A stretch of 64,000 nucleotides of DNA from Paraeggerthella hongkongensis (GTDB lineage Bacteria; Actinomycetota; Coriobacteriia; Coriobacteriales; Eggerthellaceae), in assembly GCF_003340345.1 (NCBI RefSeq), contig NZ_PPTQ01000002.1, positions 1 through 64,000 on the forward strand, read 5' to 3'. Both the position numbers and the translations under genes were made by a program. Positions 1 through 7,426 of this stretch are shown in pieces (the stretch's first letter is position 1; every line of letters begins with the position of its first letter). The notes under the pieces were generated by a model, which saw only the letters and a list, made by a program, of their open reading frames with translations, had not been told where the DNA came from and made no database searches.

Positions 1-1
1 C

Positions 2-86
2 CCCGGTCCCGCAAACGCACCGACCCCGCAGGACCCCCGGTCCTGCAAGCGTCCCGGTCCTGCGAGAACACCGGTTCCGTGCCAGG
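2..86. repeat. Five tandem 17-bp units at the window edge
   Basis: Five consecutive 17-base units start at 2, 19, 36, 53 and 70, with the rough pattern CCCGGTCCTGCAAGCGT. Units 3 and 4 agree best and units 2 and 5 are diverged. A period of 17 is not a multiple of three, so this is unlikely to be protein-coding. A hairpin, GCAGGACC-CCC-GGTCCTGC, lies at 28-46. The array may continue upstream of the window. Function unknown. Confidence 0.6.
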
Positions 87-151
87 TGCTGGCGCGCGGC
101 GGTTGCGCGCTTGCGCTATACTGTCCGAAACAAAACTCGGAAGGGCGGCGC

Positions 152-343
152 ATGAGGAATCGGGAGCGAATCTACGCAGGCATCGCGGTGCTGAGCTTCG
201 TCTTGATGACGGGCAGCTTGGTGATGACGTACATGAACGCGGGCGAGGGCGAGGTCGGTTTGCTGGACCTGGGTCCGTCCCTTGCGCTTGGCCTGCTGTT
301 TTTGGTGAACGTCGTTCTGGCCAAACAGAACAAGCAGAGGTAG
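152..343 (+). CDS. Small two-helix membrane protein (63 aa)
   Basis: I do not recognise a family. The peptide starts with a basic MRNRER stretch, has a first hydrophobic segment (about residues 8-28), a short acidic loop and a second hydrophobic segment (about 38-57), and ends in a basic tail, so both termini are probably cytoplasmic. I chose the ATG at 152 because GGAAGG lies just upstream and a TATACT -10-like hexamer sits at 117-122; a longer in-frame ATG at 86 has no such support. It ends 9 bp before dnaG and may be co-transcribed with it. Function unknown. Confidence 0.6.
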   Translation: MRNRERIYAGIAVLSFVLMTGSLVMTYMNAGEGEVGLLDLGPSLALGLLFLVNVVLAKQNKQR

Positions 344-352
344 GGTTCGCGC

Positions 353-2209
353 ATGGCCGGCATCAGCGAAGAAGACATTCAGAAGGTACGCGAGGCGAAC
401 GACCTGGTGGCCGTTATCGGCGAGCGCACGCCCGTGAAGCAGCGCGGGCGCGATTTCTGGTGCTGCTGCCCGCTGCATAACGAGAAGACCCCCTCTTTCA
501 AGATCGATCCCGCCACGCAGCTGTGGCATTGCTTCGGCTGCGGCGAGGGCGGCGACGTGTTCTCCTTCATCATGAAAACCGAGGATTTGAACTTTCCCGA
601 GGCCGTGCGCCGCTTGGCGGAGCGCGCGCATATCGAGATATCGGACGCCGGCGGGCCGCGCAGCGTTGGTTCTAGCAAGAAAGCGCGACTCAAGGCCGTG
701 TGCGAGGAAACGGCGGACTTCTACCATACGCAGCTTATGCGCAATCCCGGCCCCGAGGCGAGCGCCGCTCGCAGCTACCTGGGCGCGCGCGGGCTTGGCG
801 GCGACGTTCCCAAAACGTGGCGGTTGGGCTTCGCGCCGGGTCGCGGGCAGCTGGTGCGCCATCTGACGGCAAAGGGGTTCAAGCCCGACGAGATGGTGCA
901 GGCCAACGTCGCGCTTTCGGGCGACGGCGGCAGGCTGCGCGATCGGTTCTACAACCGCGTGATGTTCCCCATCAACGACCCGCAGGGCGAGTGCATCGCC
1001 TTCGGCGGGCGCGTGGTGGGCAAAGGCGAGCCGAAGTACCTGAACTCCCAGGAAACGCCGCTGTTCCATAAGTCGCAGGTGCTGTACGGCATGGAGAAGG
1101 CAAAGGCGTCCATGGCGTCGACGGGCACCGCCATCGTGTGCGAGGGCTACACCGACGTGATCGCGCTGCACGAAGCGGGGATCGAGAACGCGGTGGCCAC
1201 CTTGGGCACGGCGCTCACCATGCGCCATATTCGTCTGCTCGCGCGCCACGCGCAGCATCGCATCGTGTACCTGTTCGATGGCGACGAAGCGGGGCAGCGT
1301 GCGGCCGACCGCGCGCTGGCGTTCATCGACGACAGCATGACGCCGGAGGCGGGTCGCACCAAGATCGAGCTGGCGGCCGTCACGCTGCCGGACAACCTGG
1401 ACCCGGCCGATTTCGTGTCGGATCGCGGGGGCGCGGCGCTGCAAGAGCTGGTCGAACATGCACAGCCCCTGCTCAAGTACGGCATCGATCGTCGATTGGC
1501 GCGCCATGACCTCAGTCGTGCCGAAGGCCGCTCGGCCGCCTTGGCCGATGCGCTCTCGGTGCTCGCGCCCATCAAGGACTCCATGTTGGCGCGCGATTAC
1601 GCCGTGCAGATCGCCAGCAGATGCCGTGCGCGCGAGGAGGACGTGCTCGATCAGCTGGGCAAGCTGAAGCCGCCGCGCGCTGCGGACGCCGAGGGTACGG
1701 ACGCTGCGGCAGACGACGAGCCTCGGTGGGCTCCGCAGCCGCGGCGCGAGCGGCTTCCCCAATCGGAGGTCAACCGGCGCCGCTTCGAGCGCCAGCTGCT
1801 CGCCCTGATCGCGTCCCGACCCGATCTGGGCCTGCTGCACGCTGACGCGCTCGCGCAAACGCAGTGGCACGAGCCCGCGCACGCTACGATCGCGCAGAGC
1901 ATGCTGGACACGCTGGCCGAAGACCCTGCAGCTCAGCCCGCGCGGTTGGTCGGCGAGGTCGCGCGCGTGCTGCCCGCTGCGGCCGGCATGTTGACCGCCG
2001 GTGCCGAAAGCGCTGTGGAGGACGAGAGTCGCTTGGCGTCTTTCCTGGTGGAAGAGCTGTCCATAGGCGACGCGGAAGATGCCGTGGCAGCGCTCAAGGC
2101 CCAGCTTTCCGATCCGTCGCGTCTTCCGGCCGACGAGTACGAGATGCTGTTCGAGGCCGTGGCCGCCATGCAGCAGGATCTGACGCGTCGCCGCGCCGCG
2201 CACGTGTAG
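353..2209 (+). CDS. dnaG: DNA primase DnaG
   Basis: Synthesises the RNA primers for lagging-strand and replication-fork DNA synthesis, working with the replicative helicase DnaB. The 618-residue length is usual for the family. The N-terminal CHC2 zinc finger is complete: Cys39, His42, Cys60 and Cys63, with the characteristic WHCFGCGEGGD around the last pair. The catalytic core carries the TOPRIM motifs VCEGYTD near residue 261 (metal-binding Glu) and FDGDEAGQ near residue 306 (Asp pair). The remaining C-terminal part, about 430-618, fits the DnaB-binding region. The usual downstream rpoD is not here; nfeD and an SPFH gene follow instead. Confidence 0.97.
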   Translation: MAGISEEDIQKVREANDLVAVIGERTPVKQRGRDFWCCCPLHNEKTPSFKIDPATQLWHCFGCGEGGDVFSFIMKTEDLNFPEAVRRLAERAHIEISDAGGPRSVGSSKKARLKAVCEETADFYHTQLMRNPGPEASAARSYLGARGLGGDVPKTWRLGFAPGRGQLVRHLTAKGFKPDEMVQANVALSGDGGRLRDRFYNRVMFPINDPQGECIAFGGRVVGKGEPKYLNSQETPLFHKSQVLYGMEKAKASMASTGTAIVCEGYTDVIALHEAGIENAVATLGTALTMRHIRLLARHAQHRIVYLFDGDEAGQRAADRALAFIDDSMTPEAGRTKIELAAVTLPDNLDPADFVSDRGGAALQELVEHAQPLLKYGIDRRLARHDLSRAEGRSAALADALSVLAPIKDSMLARDYAVQIASRCRAREEDVLDQLGKLKPPRAADAEGTDAAADDEPRWAPQPRRERLPQSEVNRRRFERQLLALIASRPDLGLLHADALAQTQWHEPAHATIAQSMLDTLAEDPAAQPARLVGEVARVLPAAAGMLTAGAESAVEDESRLASFLVEELSIGDAEDAVAALKAQLSDPSRLPADEYEMLFEAVAAMQQDLTRRRAAHV

Positions 2210-2244
2210 GCGCAACCGTTCGGTTTCGAGTCCGCTGCGCGTCA

Positions 2245-2273
2245 TGCTGTCGCGCAGACGGATAGTGTATACT
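2245..2273 (+). promoter_or_regulatory. Possible promoter for the nfeD-SPFH pair
   Basis: A TATACT hexamer at 2268-2273 resembles a housekeeping -10 box and lies 25 bp before the nfeD start. The -35 position (about 2245-2250) has only a weak match. The AAAGGAG ribosome binding site follows. Prediction by eye only. Confidence 0.3.
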
Positions 2274-2298
2274 CGAACAAGGAGAAAGGAGCTACCGT

Positions 2299-2727
2299 AT
2301 GAGCCCCTTCGTATGGTTGGGCGTCGCCGCGGCGATGGCCCTTGTCGAGGTCGTTTCGCTGGGCCTCATCACCCTGTGGTTCGTTGTCGGCGCGCTGGTG
2401 GCGTTCGCCGCGAACCTGCTCGGCGTCGATCCTGCCGTGCAGGTAATCGTCTTTCTGGTCGTTTCCGTCGTGTGCCTTGTGGCTCTTCGCCCCGTGTTCA
2501 TGAAGTACCGCAATCGCGGCGATTCCAAGGAACCGACGCTGGTCGGCCAGGTTGCCGTCGTGTGCGAGGCTATCGACAACGATCGCCTGGTCGGGCGCGT
2601 TGAAACGTCCGATCACATGACCTGGGCCGCCTGCTCTGCCAGCGGAGAGCCCCTGCCCGTTGGCCAGAACGTCGTCGTGGTCGGGCAAGAAAGCGTCAAA
2701 CTCATCGTTGAAAGGAAACTCCCATGA
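2299..2727 (+). CDS. NfeD-like membrane protein
   Basis: A 142-residue NfeD-family protein of the short type. The N-terminal half contains two to three hydrophobic helices (roughly 4-24, 27-42 and 47-66). The C-terminal part from about residue 78 is soluble and beta-rich (TLVGQVAVV ... GRVETSD ... PVGQNVVVVG), as expected for the family's OB-fold domain. NfeD proteins normally pair with SPFH/stomatin proteins in membrane microdomains, and here the next gene is exactly such a protein: its ATG overlaps this gene's TGA (ATGA, 2724-2727), indicating translational coupling. Start supported by AAAGGAG upstream. The precise cellular role is not known from sequence. Confidence 0.85.
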   Translation: MSPFVWLGVAAAMALVEVVSLGLITLWFVVGALVAFAANLLGVDPAVQVIVFLVVSVVCLVALRPVFMKYRNRGDSKEPTLVGQVAVVCEAIDNDRLVGRVETSDHMTWAACSASGEPLPVGQNVVVVGQESVKLIVERKLP

Positions 2728-3662
2728 TCTTCCTTATCGTGCTCGTCGTGATCCTGGTTCTGTTCTCGGTCACGTGCATCAAAATCGTGCCGCAGGCCGA
2801 AGCCGCCATCGTGGAGCGCCTGGGCTCGTATCTGACCACCTGGAACAACGGGCTGCACGTGAAGATTCCCTTCATCGACCGCGTGCGTCCCTACGTGTCG
2901 CTCAAAGAGCAGGTGTTCGACTTCCCGCCGCAGCCCGTCATCACGAAGGACAACGTGACCATGTCCATCGACACCGTGGTGTTCTTCAAGATCATGGACC
3001 CGAAACTGTACTGCTACGGCGTGGAGAATCCCATCGTGGCCATCGAGAACCTGTCGGCCACCACGCTGCGCAACATCATCGGCGATCTTGACCTGGACAC
3101 CACGCTCACCTCGCGCGATACCATCAACGCGAAGATGCGCTCCATCCTTGACGAGGCCACCGACGCCTGGGGCATCAAGGTCAACCGCGTAGAGGTCAAG
3201 AACATCACGCCGCCGGCAGCCATTCAGCAGGCTATGGAAAAGCAGATGAAGGCCGAGCGCGAGAAGCGCGAGGCGGTGCTTTTGGCCGAGGGCGAGAAGC
3301 AGGCTGCCATCACCATCGCCGAGGGAAAGAAGCAGGCGCAGATTCTTTCCGCTGAAGCCGAGAAGCAGACCATCATCTTGGCTGCCGAGGCCGAGAAGGA
3401 GAAGCAGATCCGCGAGGCCGAGGGCGAAGCGGAGGCTATCAAGAACGTGCAGCAGGCGACGGCCGACGGCATCCGCGCAGTGCGGGAAGCGGGCGCCGAC
3501 AACGCCGTTTTGACCCTGCAAGCCTTCGAAGCGCTCAAGAAAGTGGCGGACGGTCGCTCCACGAAGCTCATCATCCCCTCCGACATCCAGGGCCTTGCCG
3601 GGTTGGCGGCGTCGCTCAAAGAGATCGTCGTGGACAGCGAGGATTCCGCTCGTACGGAGTAG
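2724..3662 (+). CDS. SPFH/band 7 (stomatin-like) protein
   Basis: A 312-residue membrane-anchored SPFH protein, close in architecture to the QmcA/stomatin subfamily. Residues 1-19 are a hydrophobic anchor. The band 7 domain follows (about 20-190; typical stretches are PQAEAAIVERLG and GLHVKIPFID). Residues about 190-260 form an Ala/Glu/Lys-rich coiled coil with repeated AEGEKQA/AEAEK units. Such proteins oligomerise at the membrane and organise microdomains or modulate proteases. It is translationally coupled to the NfeD-like gene upstream, the usual partnership. No terminator is obvious in the 263 bp before def. Confidence 0.9.
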   Translation: MIFLIVLVVILVLFSVTCIKIVPQAEAAIVERLGSYLTTWNNGLHVKIPFIDRVRPYVSLKEQVFDFPPQPVITKDNVTMSIDTVVFFKIMDPKLYCYGVENPIVAIENLSATTLRNIIGDLDLDTTLTSRDTINAKMRSILDEATDAWGIKVNRVEVKNITPPAAIQQAMEKQMKAEREKREAVLLAEGEKQAAITIAEGKKQAQILSAEAEKQTIILAAEAEKEKQIREAEGEAEAIKNVQQATADGIRAVREAGADNAVLTLQAFEALKKVADGRSTKLIIPSDIQGLAGLAASLKEIVVDSEDSARTE

Positions 3663-3925
3663 CGGCCCGAACGCTCGAGGTGCTTGAGGCGCCGTTCGAG
3701 CGCGCTGCGATGCGGCGCGTGTCGAACGGGGCTTTTCGTCGGCTGCCTCACGCGTGCGGCGAACGGTCGCCAAGTTCGGTCTCTTGCGCTTCTCACCTCG
3801 CGTTTTATGGATCTTTCGGCAAGCCGCTGGACAAGGGCGAAACGATTGCGGACAATGCTTGCCAGAATTTTGTTTCGCGGCGCCTCGAGCGTCGCGCGCG
3901 TGGATACCAAAAGGACGTGCTGACC

Positions 3926-4465
3926 GTGATTACTATCGTGCAATCTCCCAATCCCATTTTGAACCAGCCGTGCGAGCCGTGCGATCTTGGGGACAAAAGC
4001 CTGAAGCGCTTGGCCAAGCAGATGGTGAAGACCATGTACAAGAATTCCGGCTGCGGCCTTGCCGCGCCGCAGGTGGGCGTGACCAAGCGCCTGGTGGTCA
4101 TCGACTGCGACGAGTCCGACGAGCAGAACCCCATGGTACTGGTGAACCCGGTGCTGGTGGAGACGAAGGGCGAGGTCGTCGTCGAAGGGGAGGGCTGCCT
4201 GTCCATCCCCGGCATCTCCGTGCCCATCGCCCGGCCGTCGTGGGCGCGCGTGCGCTTCTTCGACCTGGACGGCGAGGAATGGGAGATCGAAGGCGACGGC
4301 CTTCTGGGCCGCTGCCTGCAGCATGAGCTGGACCACCTGGACGGCGTGACCATGTTCGAGCGCTGCGATCCCCTCGCGCGCATCCAGGCGCTTCGCGATT
4401 ACGACCAGGCGGTTGCTTCCGGCGCGAAGCCGGGAGAGACCTCGCTTGATCCACGGGTTCGATAA
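3926..4465 (+). CDS. def: Peptide deformylase
   Basis: Removes the N-formyl group from nascent proteins in the cytosol. All three metal-site motifs are present: GCGLAAPQVG (motif 1), EGCLS with its metal-ligand Cys (motif 2), and HELDHLDG with the HExxH-type metal ligands and catalytic Glu (motif 3). I place the start at the GTG at 3926, preceded by AAAGGA; this gives 179 aa, the normal size, whereas the frame stays open further upstream with non-typical sequence. It begins a compact def-fmt-rsmB cluster: fmt starts 2 bp after its stop, a conserved pairing since formylation and deformylation are linked. Confidence 0.95.
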   Translation: MITIVQSPNPILNQPCEPCDLGDKSLKRLAKQMVKTMYKNSGCGLAAPQVGVTKRLVVIDCDESDEQNPMVLVNPVLVETKGEVVVEGEGCLSIPGISVPIARPSWARVRFFDLDGEEWEIEGDGLLGRCLQHELDHLDGVTMFERCDPLARIQALRDYDQAVASGAKPGETSLDPRVR

Positions 4466-4467
4466 CC

Positions 4468-5427
4468 ATGCGCGTCGTGTTCATGGGCACGCCGGAGTTC
4501 TCGGCTACGATCCTCGACGAATTGGTGCAGCAGCATGAGGTGGTTGCCGTTTACACGCGCCCTGATGCCGTGCGCGCCCGCGGGAAGCAGTTGGAGCCTT
4601 CGCCGGTGAAGGCGACGGCTGAGCGCTGGAACATTCCCGTGCGCACGCCGCGCACCCTGCGCGACGAGGATGTCCAGCGCGAACTGGCCTCGTTTCGCCC
4701 CGACGTCATTTGCGTGGCCGCTTACGGGGCCATTCTGCCGAAGTCCGTGCTGGATCTTCCCCGGTACGGCTGCCTGAACGTGCACGCGTCGCTTCTGCCT
4801 CGCTGGCGCGGCGCCGCTCCTATCGAGCGCGCCATCTTGGCGGGCGACGAAGAGGCCGGCGTATGCATCATGCGCATGGAAGAGGGCCTGGACACGGGCG
4901 CGTACTGCGTGTGCCGCACGGCGAGCGTCGGGGATTTGAACGCTGAAGAACTGACCGACGAGCTGGCTATTCTGGGATCTCACGCCCTGTTGACCGCGCT
5001 GGTGCGCGTGGAGCGGGGCGTGTGCGATTGGACCGAGCAGGACGAATCGCGCGTGACCTACGCCGATAAGATCGCCAAGGGCGAGCTGGACTTGTCCGTT
5101 GGCGATTCCGCTGCGCTCATGGTTCGCAAGGTGCAGGCTTCGAGCGCCGCGCACCCTGTGCGCGCCGAGGTGGCGGGGCGCGCGGTCACGGTGCTGTCGC
5201 TTGCTCCCGTGGCGGCCGATGGCCAGGCGCGCGATCTTGTTGCGGGCATGGCTGCAGGCGATGTTCGCTATGCGGCGAAGCGCTTGTTCTTGGGCGCGGC
5301 CGACGGCGCGGTGGAGCTTCTGATCCTGAAGCCGGCGGGCAAGCAGGCCATGGATGCGAAATCATTTGCCGCCGGGATCCAAGGGATCAAGGACGGCGGC
5401 CTTATCTGGAAGGGGCTTCATGCCTGA
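4468..5427 (+). CDS. fmt: Methionyl-tRNA formyltransferase
   Basis: Transfers the formyl group from 10-formyl-THF to initiator Met-tRNA. The 319-residue length is standard. It opens with MRVVFMGTPEFS, the nucleotide-fold start typical of Fmt. The active-site segment NVHASLLPRWRGAAPI lies near residue 104-119, including the catalytic Asn and His, and is followed by EEGLDTGA with the conserved Asp. The C-terminal third (from about 205) is the beta-barrel tRNA-binding domain. It sits between def and rsmB, a common operon order, and overlaps the rsmB start by 8 bp. Confidence 0.96.
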   Translation: MRVVFMGTPEFSATILDELVQQHEVVAVYTRPDAVRARGKQLEPSPVKATAERWNIPVRTPRTLRDEDVQRELASFRPDVICVAAYGAILPKSVLDLPRYGCLNVHASLLPRWRGAAPIERAILAGDEEAGVCIMRMEEGLDTGAYCVCRTASVGDLNAEELTDELAILGSHALLTALVRVERGVCDWTEQDESRVTYADKIAKGELDLSVGDSAALMVRKVQASSAAHPVRAEVAGRAVTVLSLAPVAADGQARDLVAGMAAGDVRYAAKRLFLGAADGAVELLILKPAGKQAMDAKSFAAGIQGIKDGGLIWKGLHA

Positions 5428-6865
5428 TCGTAATAAGGGCTCGCAGGATCGACGCGCGCCGAAGGGATACGCCGGACCTGTGGAGAAGCCGCGAGAGAGC
5501 CGCGCCTCGCGATCGAAAGCCAGCCCGGCTCGGCTTGCCGCGCTCGACGTGGTGCGCACCGTGCGCGAGCGCGAGGCGTTCGCTCAGGACGTTATCGGCA
5601 AGCGCATCGACGGCTCCTCGCTTTCGCCTGAGGACCGCTCGTTCGCGACGCTGCTCGCATTGGGCGTGGTCAGCTCCGTGGGCACGCTTGACGATGTGCT
5701 CGATCGGGCGCTCAGCAAGCCGACGGACGTGCAGCCCGACGTGCGCGACGCCCTGCGTTTGAGCGTGTACGAGATCATCTTCCTGAACAAGACGCCGCAT
5801 GCAGCGGTTGACCAGGGGGTCGAGCTGGTGCGCTCGTTCGCGCCCAGGGCGGCTGGCCTTGCGAACGCGGTGCTGCGCAAGGTGGTTGCTTCACGCGCGT
5901 CCTTCCCGTTCGGCGATCCGACGCGCGACGTGGAAGCGCTGGCTCGCCTGCATGCTTTCCCCGTTTGGCTGGCGCGCAAGCTGGTGCTCGATCTGGGACC
6001 CCAGGCGGCGTTGGACTTCATGCGCGCCTCGAACGAGCCGGCGCCGCTGTTCGTGGCGGCGAATGCGGCGAAGACGGACGAAGCCGCCGTGGCCGCCGCG
6101 TTCGCGAAGGCGGGAGAATCGACGCAGTCGGTCGAGATCGACGGCGTGCCCGTGCCCGGCTGCCTGCGCGTGAAGGACAACCGCGCGTTGTTGCTGCCCG
6201 AGGTCAAGCAATTGTTCGTGCAGGGAAAGATCCTTGTTTCCGATGCCGCGTCCCAGCTGGTGGCTGCGTCTGTTTTGCCACAGGACAAGCCCGCGTCCAT
6301 GCTGGAAGTGGGCGCCGGTCGCGCAACGAAGACCATCTTGCTGCAAAGCGCGGCGCAGCGCACGTGGGGGTCGCAGATCGAGTCGTACGTGACGCTGGAC
6401 AATCACGGGTTCAAGACGAAGCTGCTGCTCGAACGCGCCGCGCGGTACGGCTCGTGCGTGTCGGAGGCGCTGACGGGTGACGCCCTGGCGTTGAGCAACG
6501 TGGTTCGCGATCGCCTGTTCGATGTGGTGTTCATCGACGCGCCGTGCTCGGGGCTGGGAACGCTGCGACGCCATCCCGAGATTCGCTGGCGCTTGCAGCC
6601 CGAGGACGTGGCCGCGTTCGCGAAGACGCAGCTGGGCATGCTGCGCGCCGCCGCCGGGCATGTGGCGCCGGGCGGAACGCTGGCGTACGCGACGTGCACG
6701 GTGACTTGTGAGGAAGACAACCAGACGGTGAAGGCGTTCCTCGCGAGCGAAGAGGGGCAGCGCTTTCAGCTGGCCCCCATCGCCGGTCGCTCGTGCTTGG
6801 CTACGCGGCTTGCGCCGGGGTCGTCGGACGCGCATTTCGCCGTAAGGTTCACGCGCGTTTCGTAG
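5420..6865 (+). CDS. rsmB: 16S rRNA m5C967 methyltransferase RsmB
   Basis: SAM-dependent cytosine-C5 methyltransferase of 16S rRNA. I use the ATG at 5420, which has AAGGGG upstream and overlaps the fmt stop by 8 bp, giving 481 aa. The N-terminal part (about 38-160) is a NusB-like RNA-binding domain. The catalytic domain shows DAPCSGLGTLRRHPEIRW near residue 372 (motif IV with a conserved Cys) and YATCTVTCEEDN near 423 (motif VI with the nucleophilic Cys). The SAM-binding motif I is unusual: LEVGAGRATKT near 294 instead of the DLCAAPGGKT usual in RsmB. Both catalytic cysteines are kept, so activity is likely. Confidence 0.9.
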   Translation: MPDRNKGSQDRRAPKGYAGPVEKPRESRASRSKASPARLAALDVVRTVREREAFAQDVIGKRIDGSSLSPEDRSFATLLALGVVSSVGTLDDVLDRALSKPTDVQPDVRDALRLSVYEIIFLNKTPHAAVDQGVELVRSFAPRAAGLANAVLRKVVASRASFPFGDPTRDVEALARLHAFPVWLARKLVLDLGPQAALDFMRASNEPAPLFVAANAAKTDEAAVAAAFAKAGESTQSVEIDGVPVPGCLRVKDNRALLLPEVKQLFVQGKILVSDAASQLVAASVLPQDKPASMLEVGAGRATKTILLQSAAQRTWGSQIESYVTLDNHGFKTKLLLERAARYGSCVSEALTGDALALSNVVRDRLFDVVFIDAPCSGLGTLRRHPEIRWRLQPEDVAAFAKTQLGMLRAAAGHVAPGGTLAYATCTVTCEEDNQTVKAFLASEEGQRFQLAPIAGRSCLATRLAPGSSDAHFAVRFTRVS

Positions 6866-6922
6866 AGGACGCGAAGGGTCGTGCGTTTTTCTCCGTCCAG
6901 CGCACGCGCAAAGGCGTTCCGT

Positions 6923-7082
6923 GGTAGGTTTTGACGGTTTGCGGTCGTCGTGGACGTGCCGCAAACCGCATCCGATTTTCCAGTAATTTTCTATGATTTT
7001 CTGACCTGGTGCAATGCTGGGCCATCTGGTTGCGGTCGCAAGCAAGGGGCTCTGCAACAACCTCAAACCGTCAAAACCTGCC
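6923..7082. repeat. Inverted-repeat element, copy C (160 bp)
   Basis: Arms of 28 bp at 6923-6950 and 7055-7082 match with four mismatches; both contain AGGTTTTGACGGTTTG read inward. The interior carries TGACCTGG at 7002-7009. Overall size, long arms and the central GACCTGG resemble the two homologous elements at 29045 and 41342, but the arm sequence differs, so common origin is only suspected. It could be a non-autonomous mobile element, a REP-like sequence or a structured RNA. Confidence 0.55.
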
Positions 7083-7099
7083 AGCGAACGCGGTTTTTC

Positions 7100-7233
7100 G
7101 TGCGCAGGATCGTGCTGGGCAGGAGAACGGGCAGGTCGATGGACGTGCGCAGGACCGCGTTAGGCGGGCGAACGGGCGGGTCGATGGCCGTGCGCAGGAC
7201 CGCGTTAGGCGGGCGAACGGCTGGTCGATGGCC
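7100..7233. repeat. Three tandem 45-bp repeats
   Basis: Units at 7100-7144, 7145-7189 and 7190-7233 (44 bp). Each begins GTGCGCAGGA and ends with a GGTCGATGG stretch. Units 2 and 3 are nearly identical (the third lacks a base near its end); unit 1 is diverged in the middle. The array lies directly next to inverted-repeat element C and upstream of brnQ. A 45-bp period could keep a reading frame, but no ribosome binding site or start supports translation. Confidence 0.75.
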
Positions 7234-7426
7234 CGTTCTCCGGCGAACAGCGCGAAGCGGGCCATCGGCTTCGCCCCTTCACCTCGCTCGTTTGCGTCGA
7301 TTTCATAGTGAAACAATATGGAATAGCGATCGAACGAGGGCAGTGTTATCATTGCGGATCGTTCGCGCCGTCGTTTCGCGGCGCGCAAGGGCGTGGCAGT
7401 ACGATACGGAACTCAGGAGGAACCTC

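Larger units (their letters stand above)
6866..7426. other. Repeat-rich intergenic region between rsmB and brnQ
   Basis: This 561-bp gap contains an inverted-repeat element (6923-7082) and a three-unit 45-bp tandem repeat (7100-7233), both listed separately. The last 150 bp, with an AT-richer stretch near 7300-7320, probably hold the brnQ promoter, though no clear -35/-10 pair could be fixed. No credible gene was found. Confidence 0.6.

Noticed and set aside
116-2245. 709-codon open frame opposite dnaG
   Set aside because: A Arg/His/Gln-rich shadow of a GC-rich gene; dnaG on the other strand has all its motifs.
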